This document shows, in pieces, positions 33,501 through 38,014 of a stretch of DNA of 38,014 bases. The notes beneath the pieces are model-generated. The model made no database searches, was not told the origin of the DNA, and was given only the letters and a program-made list of their open reading frames with translations. Location of the stretch: the NCBI GenBank assembly GCA_038240295.1, contig JBBSDW010000010.1, positions 1 through 38,014 of the forward strand. The letters are read 5' to 3'. Every line of letters begins with the position of its first letter. The stretch's first letter is position 1. Source of the stretch: JABDDM01 sp038240295 (lineage in GTDB: Bacteria > Bacteroidota > Ignavibacteria > Palsa-1295). A program made the position numbers and the translations under genes.

Positions 33501-36500
33501 AGAATCGGGTACGAAATCCAAACGGCCCTGGTACTTTGCAGCTACTCCAGTCGGCTCGTCTACCATCGTCTCTTTAGCATTTACGCGGACGAACTCGTTC
33601 GTCGTGGTATTGATGACATAAAGGACAGAGTAGTTACGCGCGCAACGATCGCGGTTGGCGTCATTGGTATCGACGTCAGCCTGCAAAAACAGCGGATAAC
33701 CGATCGGGTGCGGTCCGACAAAGTCGGTCTGCATCGTAAGGATCTTGTTGATATAAACCGCATTGGTATCAAAGATACTGCGGGTGAAGCGGTGCAATCC
33801 GCGGTGGTCAAGCAGTGGGTTCGCATTTGGGTAACCAAGATCGGTCGGCTCGCCAAGTGCGAAATCCTCAGCGATCGCGAGACGGCGAACGCTATAATCG
33901 ACAGCCTTGATGTCGGTACCGGCATCGAAGATGTCATATACGCGGCCTTCCATCAACAACGTATCAGGAACGGTACCAACAGGTACTGCTTGATATGAAG
34001 CATTCGGGACACGGTTCGGCTCATAAACGTTGGTCAAGCAACCCTGGCGGTAGTAGTCGATAAAGAAGGTCGACTGAAGTGCACCAGAAGGAAGCACAGT
34101 GATCACGTCTGGACCGGTTTCGCCCCAGAAATTACCACGGAGCGTATCGGTACCGCTGAAGCCAACACCCGGGCTGCTTGGCAGACGTAGGATGTAGCGA
34201 GCAACGTTATCATAGATCGCGTTACCGCGGGAATTCGTCTCGTAGGCTGGCAGCGAACCCTCCAACTCACCCCAGATCGTTGCTGACGCGTTTACGTCGC
34301 CAGGATTTCCGAGAAGGTTGTTAAGATCGACCGAAGCGCTCGAAGGCGAAGTCGCATGGTTGTTAGCAATAAGCGTCAGGTTTGTCACCAGGCGCATATT
34401 GTAGTTATCGGAATAGATCGCCGAACCGGTGAAAGCATTGTTATTCTCGATGCGAACACGGCTAAAGAACGTAGAATCCTGTGCAAGCACTGGATTCGTC
34501 TTGTTGGTTACGTCGATATAAACCGCACCACCACGACCAGCGCGGTTAAAAGTAGCAGCAGAGTCGGCGGCAGTTCCAAGCATCGCACTGTTGTCACAGA
34601 AACGTGTCAACTCGCGCTTGTCGAACGGAAGCGGTGCGATCGTAACATTGGAAGCATTGAACTTGTCAGCAGCAAAGTATCTGTTGATTCCGAATGTAAG
34701 ATAACCCTGTGGGCCGTTCATGAGAACCGCACCACCGTTACCACCCTGCACGAAGTTGCTGTGGTATTCGACGGCGAACGCGCTATCACGCAGTCCGACG
34801 AATTCAGCACCACCGCCAAGAACCGTTGTAGCAAGGTCGGTACGGTTGACACGCGCGTCACGCGGGTTAACCGAGTTGGCCTCATGCCATACACGGCGGC
34901 TCTGGATATCGGGGTTGGTGTTGTTCTGGAATGGGTTGAGAAAGATACTTCCACCACCGACGCCAGCAACGTTATTGAAGAACTTCACGCGCATTTCAAC
35001 CGAATCGTGCGGCACGATGATCTGACGCGAAAGATCGAAAACGCCCTGCTGAGGAGCGAGATAGCCGGTGATATACGTATACCACGAAGTGTAGATTGCT
35101 CCACCTTCATAGTACGCAACGTTGCCATTGAACGCAATCAAACCGCTATCGCGAACACTCGGTGAACCGACAATATTTTCCGCATCGATATTGAGCGAAG
35201 GCGCAGTTGCGAAGCCGAAATCGCAATGAATAGCACCGCCGAAACCGGCGACGCAACCATTGAAATTGGCGCGCTTGATGACTGCAAGACCTGGTAGACG
35301 GTCAAAACCTGGAGCCGGAGGCGGAAGGAAGAACGGACTTCCTGACGTAGAGCTTGCTGCAATAGCACCGCCCCACGCGTTTGCCTGAACGCCTGTTCCG
35401 TAACTTGTCGCCGGTGAAGGCTGAGCTGCGACCGCGCTATCCGTGTTAAAGGAAGCCTGCGAAATCGTCAGACCTGTATACTGACCAACATAAATGGCAC
35501 CGCCGCGTGCGTAGTTAATACCGTTGGTCGTTGCCGCATTCGCGTTCTGGGCTACGCAACGTTCGAAGATGAACGTATCCTGCGAGGCCGGGAAGAACGG
35601 TCCTGGGCGATTACCAAGATAGGTCGCCATGTAGTTACCAGCGGTAGCACCGACGCGTGCGCTCATGTAGATCGCACCACCAAATGCATTGGTGGTGTTC
35701 CACAGCGGACCCGTGCTGGTGTTATCGTTATCAAGCACGCGCGTATCGCGAATGGTGATTCGACGAACCTGGCTGTTGGCCACGGCAAGTCGACCATCAT
35801 CGGCCGGGAAATACGATTGGCTTGGCGCCTGGAGGAATGCGAAGGCACCACCGCGATAGATCGCAAGGCAGCTATCGACGATAACATCGTAGATATATGT
35901 CTTGGCGCTAAACGTGGTCATGACCGCACCCGTACCATTCGAGACACGCATGATCTCGTTGGCATTGATAAGCGCAGTTGGATTCACGCCATAGATGTAA
36001 AGCTTATCTACCGTGTTCAACTTGCGGAAATTCGAGAACCTGACGTTCGCGAAGATCACAGAGTCGGCACCTGGCAGAACGAGGATATGTCCCCACTCTA
36101 CAGAATTGGCGTTGACTGGCTGGCCGTGCATAAAGATGCGATGCTGCAGGCCGGTAAAGCCGTTAGCAATGATCTTTCCACCAGTCGAATCGACGATTCG
36201 GCTGTTCGGCAAAAAGCTTACTTCAGCGCCCTGCCTGATCTCCAGTCGCCCGGAAACAGAATAGACGCCAGAAATTTCGTAAATGGTATCGTTAGCCGAG
36301 TTCGAAAGATCCCTGGGATAGAATACATTCGTTTGTCCCGGCGTAAGATATCCAGATACGAGTTTCACAAATTGCGCCTGAGCATTTCCCGCGAGGGAAA
36401 CAAAGCCGAGGCACAGAAAACATGCGATCAAGAATCGCTGCAAGCCCTTAAAGCCTGTAGTTGACTCTCGAACTCGCTCGCTCGCCCCGCTGGTCGTCAT

Positions 36501-36542
36501 GACCTGCGGCGTTCGCGAAGATGCTGTGTCAATAAATTGCAT
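30546..36542 (-). CDS. Giant T9SS-type surface protein with beta-helix and Ig-like domains
   Basis: About 1,998 residues if started at ATG 36542; ATG 36500 and GTG 36725 are alternatives and the start is not certain. The signal peptide is LQRFLIACFLCLGFVSLAG, cut after AQA. Residues ~60-830 are a parallel beta-helix with at least ten GGA(I/V)Y-type turns: for example AFGGAIYMS near 284, RGGAIYVGQ near 342, YEGGAIYTS near 478 and RGGAVYIDV near 668, closing with NFWGETGP. The rest is Ig-like modules. Two putative Ig (He_PIG) copies are clear: APSWLKYSLN, and TPAWLQIDPSSGILTGTPG near 1541. From ~1909 a sorting domain has ALEQNYPNPFNPSTTLNFS. Surface-exposed adhesin, sheath or degradative role is possible, but no active site is seen. 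Confidence 0.85.
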   Translation of the reverse strand: MQFIDTASSRTPQVMTTSGASERVRESTTGFKGLQRFLIACFLCLGFVSLAGNAQAQFVKLVSGYLTPGQTNVFYPRDLSNSANDTIYEISGVYSVSGRLEIRQGAEVSFLPNSRIVDSTGGKIIANGFTGLQHRIFMHGQPVNANSVEWGHILVLPGADSVIFANVRFSNFRKLNTVDKLYIYGVNPTALINANEIMRVSNGTGAVMTTFSAKTYIYDVIVDSCLAIYRGGAFAFLQAPSQSYFPADDGRLAVANSQVRRITIRDTRVLDNDNTSTGPLWNTTNAFGGAIYMSARVGATAGNYMATYLGNRPGPFFPASQDTFIFERCVAQNANAATTNGINYARGGAIYVGQYTGLTISQASFNTDSAVAAQPSPATSYGTGVQANAWGGAIAASSTSGSPFFLPPPAPGFDRLPGLAVIKRANFNGCVAGFGGAIHCDFGFATAPSLNIDAENIVGSPSVRDSGLIAFNGNVAYYEGGAIYTSWYTYITGYLAPQQGVFDLSRQIIVPHDSVEMRVKFFNNVAGVGGGSIFLNPFQNNTNPDIQSRRVWHEANSVNPRDARVNRTDLATTVLGGGAEFVGLRDSAFAVEYHSNFVQGGNGGAVLMNGPQGYLTFGINRYFAADKFNASNVTIAPLPFDKRELTRFCDNSAMLGTAADSAATFNRAGRGGAVYIDVTNKTNPVLAQDSTFFSRVRIENNNAFTGSAIYSDNYNMRLVTNLTLIANNHATSPSSASVDLNNLLGNPGDVNASATIWGELEGSLPAYETNSRGNAIYDNVARYILRLPSSPGVGFSGTDTLRGNFWGETGPDVITVLPSGALQSTFFIDYYRQGCLTNVYEPNRVPNASYQAVPVGTVPDTLLMEGRVYDIFDAGTDIKAVDYSVRRLAIAEDFALGEPTDLGYPNANPLLDHRGLHRFTRSIFDTNAVYINKILTMQTDFVGPHPIGYPLFLQADVDTNDANRDRCARNYSVLYVINTTTNEFVRVNAKETMVDEPTGVAAKYQGRLDFVPDSATGNAVNSRHPQARAKVLWTLSLLRPLTFPATFAEIQRAAMLEDSAALAGRIYTLDTADYRGPGADSVCTMGIMNKAVWYAGERYHTLPVRPGDNILVVSRTQLWKYGSAGAIARGLSFPIGDVLPPLFTSDVQNLQNLPNTPNDLFVREDVNYDGVNNILFRVAGYDRNNFYDPAFLFNPTNLTQLKFELSGYKTKADSNNTRIAWWLRDTTLFNVNVTGSNGYVLLKGQPHNPDVVPGGEAVTVKITNFPPNKNSEGGLIGKGFGVGPDSLNLSMWNFPPYFNCPTGFQTDTLCVRSTSTSYTFRIFVKDSLPVFTSSPSTACAANLTDSLRYSYDVQTDDESEDSVVQAVTGAYQAKDPVNNHAFNFRFGRTSYKYIVAPSWLKYSLNHPTGNVTSFVTKGQINVAIDSATILPLLTPVPQINGELNLDTIVVVQADDGHTGLSQQRWRLPINVEPHIITDSLPDAKEDFDYSLDFHNTNFVPRIQITDANFADFHTYQLLYEGQTDTVYRDAHFKTGKAILVGHTPAWLQIDPSSGILTGTPGINDAPHKSTNPCHGADSVTVIVQDQCGLTAWKTLGLNVDSTNHLPRFNRGPRTFCVLNKQSFCDTVTVSDRDLLRTDSCTHEILSLASLDSNFTVTPVTINGPTRDTQLVSVCGKFNLDDTYFSQNPPPPQYIRLQVTDRAGHIDTVNYRIYVGDQPTFECAIYVSNIGTSTHPTDIQRLCFGAGRFGTDSLDIRYCEFEEPPPAPSAVFDSRWELPIGGSIKGTYLDIRRDTAQFTTVTWQVRFQSGAEGSTFLFPIHICWRPSCLDSTGSFAGNFFLQDPFDPGEFSINMRTGIGPINPSFYTLMKVGSDSLCLEIRNVQLANARIVFVPTKFISAVGESAQPKEFALEQNYPNPFNPSTTLNFSVPSRSDVKIDIYDVKGSLVRTLVHEQLNAGEYPVMWDGTDASGNVVTSGTYVAKMTAGTYTSTIKMTLKK

Positions 36543-36847
36543 ATCCACGTTGTATGGACCCAAGTTAATGGTTTGAACTAACTGTCTTCGATTAGCGCCG
36601 ATTGCGCTCGGGTAGAGATCCTTCTCGCCGCCCCACTTAAGGAGCCACGCCTCGTTTCCCCGATCCCGACACACTTCTTGCGCTATGAAGTGATTTGAAC
36701 ACTTGTATTTCAATGGGCAGAACACTTTGACAGCAAATCCCCAGACTTGTAGATTACAAGGTTTGGGGCTAACTTCAAAGCTCCTTATTCTGCCGACGAT
36801 CTCGGCAGAGATGGCACTCGAAGATTACGAGTGCTGACGAACGTCGA
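36543..36847. other. 305-nt gap between the giant gene and the TPR gene
   Basis: No gene is supported. It should contain the promoter of the cargo cluster. Hairpins at its right end are listed separately. Confidence 0.4.
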
Positions 36848-36862
36848 TCAAATATCGACGTT
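36789..36862 (-). terminator. Three consecutive hairpins after the TPR gene
   Basis: AACGTCGAT/ATCGACGTT (36840-36862, overlapping the stop codon), GCACTCG/CGAGTGC (36814-36834) and TCTGCCGA/TCGGCAGA (36789-36809) follow one another. None has a clear T-run. They may act together as a transcription or decay barrier. Confidence 0.4.
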
Positions 36863-37576
36863 CAACTGGATGAGGGCGCGTTTTGCGGCGTCATCGAACT
36901 CCGTGCCCGGATAATTTACGAGCAGGTTTTTATAGAGCTTGATAGCATCATCTTTCTTACCGATCTGCTGGAGATCGCGTGCCGCATCGAGCGTATAATC
37001 CGCATTCATCGGATTATCTTTGTCGCGCTTTGCGGCGTTCTGAAACAACTTTGCGGCCTCCTCTTTGTTACCCTTCGCTTCAAAAACAGCGGCATGGCCG
37101 GCATCGACGGATGCAGCCATGATCGGGGTAGCAGTTGTGGCTTTGCCAAAAGCCATGTCGGCGCTGTCGTACTTGCCGAGATAGTAATAGGCGTTGGCAA
37201 GCAAAAGCGCGGCATTCGCACCGGCCGGGGTCGAGCCATAGTCATCGACGATCTGTTTCAGACCGTGAATGACTTCGCCCTGTACGCGCTGATTCTTATC
37301 GCCATCGACGGCGCTGCGGTAGTCGCCATTCGCATAAAACTGAGAAACGCGGGTCAAGTAGGTATTCGCAAGTTCGTTATCCTTCGCGCGCGTGCTGCTA
37401 TAATAGAAGAGACCTGCAACGACCAGCACCAGAACAACGCCGGCGCCGATCATCGTACGCTGGTTCGAAGCAGCCCAGTCACGGCTTTCGTTATAGCGCA
37501 GCACAAGCTTATCGGTGTGCGTCAGTGCGCTTACCGGGTGCTTTGCGTCAGTAATCTCTCTCTGCGATCGAATCAT
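36848..37576 (-). CDS. Membrane-anchored TPR protein (YfgM-like)
   Basis: 242 residues from ATG 37576. A cytoplasmic stretch of ~40 residues precedes one membrane helix (IGAGVVLVLVVAGLFYYSS). A periplasmic domain of TPR-type helix pairs follows: AALLLANAYYYLGKYDSADM, FEAKGNKEEAAKLFQNAAKR and DLQQIGKKDDAIKLYKNLLV. This matches the architecture of YfgM/tetratricopeptide proteins that contact the Sec translocon or beta-barrel assembly partners, but the exact role is inferred. It lies 33 nt after tRNA-Arg on the same strand and could be read from the same promoter. Confidence 0.85.
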   Translation of the reverse strand: MIRSQREITDAKHPVSALTHTDKLVLRYNESRDWAASNQRTMIGAGVVLVLVVAGLFYYSSTRAKDNELANTYLTRVSQFYANGDYRSAVDGDKNQRVQGEVIHGLKQIVDDYGSTPAGANAALLLANAYYYLGKYDSADMAFGKATTATPIMAASVDAGHAAVFEAKGNKEEAAKLFQNAAKRDKDNPMNADYTLDAARDLQQIGKKDDAIKLYKNLLVNYPGTEFDDAAKRALIQLNVDI

Positions 37577-37608
37577 TCTTTCGTTTTTCCTTCCTGCACA
37601 TCCATTCG

Positions 37609-37682
37609 TGCGCCCGGAAGGACTTGAACCCTCAACCTTTGGAACCGGAATCCAACGTTCTATCCAGTTGAACTACGGGCGC
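37609..37682 (-). tRNA. tRNA-Arg (anticodon CCG)
   Basis: On the - strand the acceptor stem GCGCCCG/CGGGCGC pairs fully. The D-arm is GTTC/GAAC. The anticodon stem TTGGA/TCCAA encloses TTCCGGT, giving CCG. The T-arm is GAGGG/CCTTC with TTCAAGT. The discriminator is A and CCA is not encoded. Confidence 0.95.
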
Positions 37683-38014
37683 CTTTTCTTATAAATGCAC
37701 GACACCCAGCGAAGGGCCCCGAAGCATTTTGCTCATTTTGATGCCTTTTCGGCACTTCGATGAGTATATCAGCGCGAATATACCACAATTTTGAGCATGC
37801 TCGGGCAAAATCGTCCTAAAACCAAACGCATAACGCCCACCTTTTTACAGGCGGCCATCCGTTTTCTTTAAGTCAGCACGTTTTTACTATGAATCAGCTG
37901 TTCTTTCCTCTGAGTGATGGTGTCCGGACAGAAGAAGTATACAAACAACTGTGCTCCTTTCGTTTTGTTACACCACCCATTGAAAATAGTTTACTTATTT
38001 CAAAATGAGCCCAA
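37683..38014. other. 332-nt right-end region
   Basis: Contains the tRNA-Arg promoter and one short candidate frame, listed separately. Nothing else is identified. Confidence 0.35.
37889..38008 (+). CDS. Possible 39-aa small protein
   Basis: ATG 37889 starts MNQLFFPLSDGVRTEEVYKQ, which reads like a protein N-terminus, and ends at TGA 38006-38008 after 39 residues. No ribosome binding site is seen, and no family is recognised. It could be the start of a gene broken by an error just before the window edge. Confidence 0.25.
   Translation: MNQLFFPLSDGVRTEEVYKQLCSFRFVTPPIENSLLISK

Noticed and set aside
34356..35165. 269-residue + strand frame, and similar frames at 31842-32459 and 35817-36464
   Set aside because: All are antisense to the giant T9SS-type gene, whose frame is clearly coding.
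1..38014. CRISPR arrays, rRNA, integrases and complete insertion sequences
   Set aside because: Looked for on both strands; no regularly spaced repeats, rRNA sequence or transposase/integrase motifs were found.

Overview
The window comes from a Bacteroidota/Chlorobi-type (FCB group) bacterium, most likely a lineage near Ignavibacteria or Candidatus Kapabacteria. That placement is inferred from gene content and was not tested by a search. The signs are five consecutive secreted proteins with type IX secretion (T9SS)-style C-terminal sorting domains (motifs such as NYPNPFNPST), promoter elements of the TAnnTTTG form typical of Bacteroidota, flavin-dependent thymidylate synthase ThyX, the MEP isoprenoid enzyme DXS, and several outer-membrane beta-barrel proteins. 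Neither of the two tRNA genes encodes its 3' CCA. Layout, left: a partial seven-helix membrane metalloprotease (- strand, running off the left edge), a small ABM-fold monooxygenase, tRNA-Val(GAC), a 242-bp element with perfect 25-bp terminal inverted repeats, a TauD-like dioxygenase and pyruvate kinase. Then, on the - strand, come a flippase-like membrane protein and a GT2 glycosyltransferase broken by a frameshift. Positions 7000-12290 are gene-poor and partly decayed. They hold a secreted protein of unknown function, remnants of a TolB-like propeller gene, a small membrane protein, an ECF sigma factor translationally coupled to an anti-sigma/beta-barrel fusion, a dead metallophosphoesterase, and a repeat-rich intergenic stretch. 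The middle (12295-19330) carries a 7Fe ferredoxin, an unknown four-helix membrane protein, MazG, a DUF1569 protein, a DUF3943 envelope protein followed by a PAP2 phosphatase, a lone HicB-like antitoxin and ThyX. From 19332 rightward everything is on the - strand. Read in the direction of transcription, this starts with tRNA-Arg(CCG) and a membrane-anchored TPR protein. It continues with a giant beta-helix protein (about 2,000 aa) and three more large T9SS-type cargo proteins carrying cohesin-like and dockerin-like modules, then a fifth, smaller cargo gene. That gene runs directly into xseA-xseB-dxs and a small membrane protein. The two most interesting features are the sigma factor/dual-membrane anti-sigma pair, which could carry an outer-membrane signal to transcription in one polypeptide, and the block of T9SS cargo proteins whose cohesin-like and dockerin-like modules may assemble on the cell surface.
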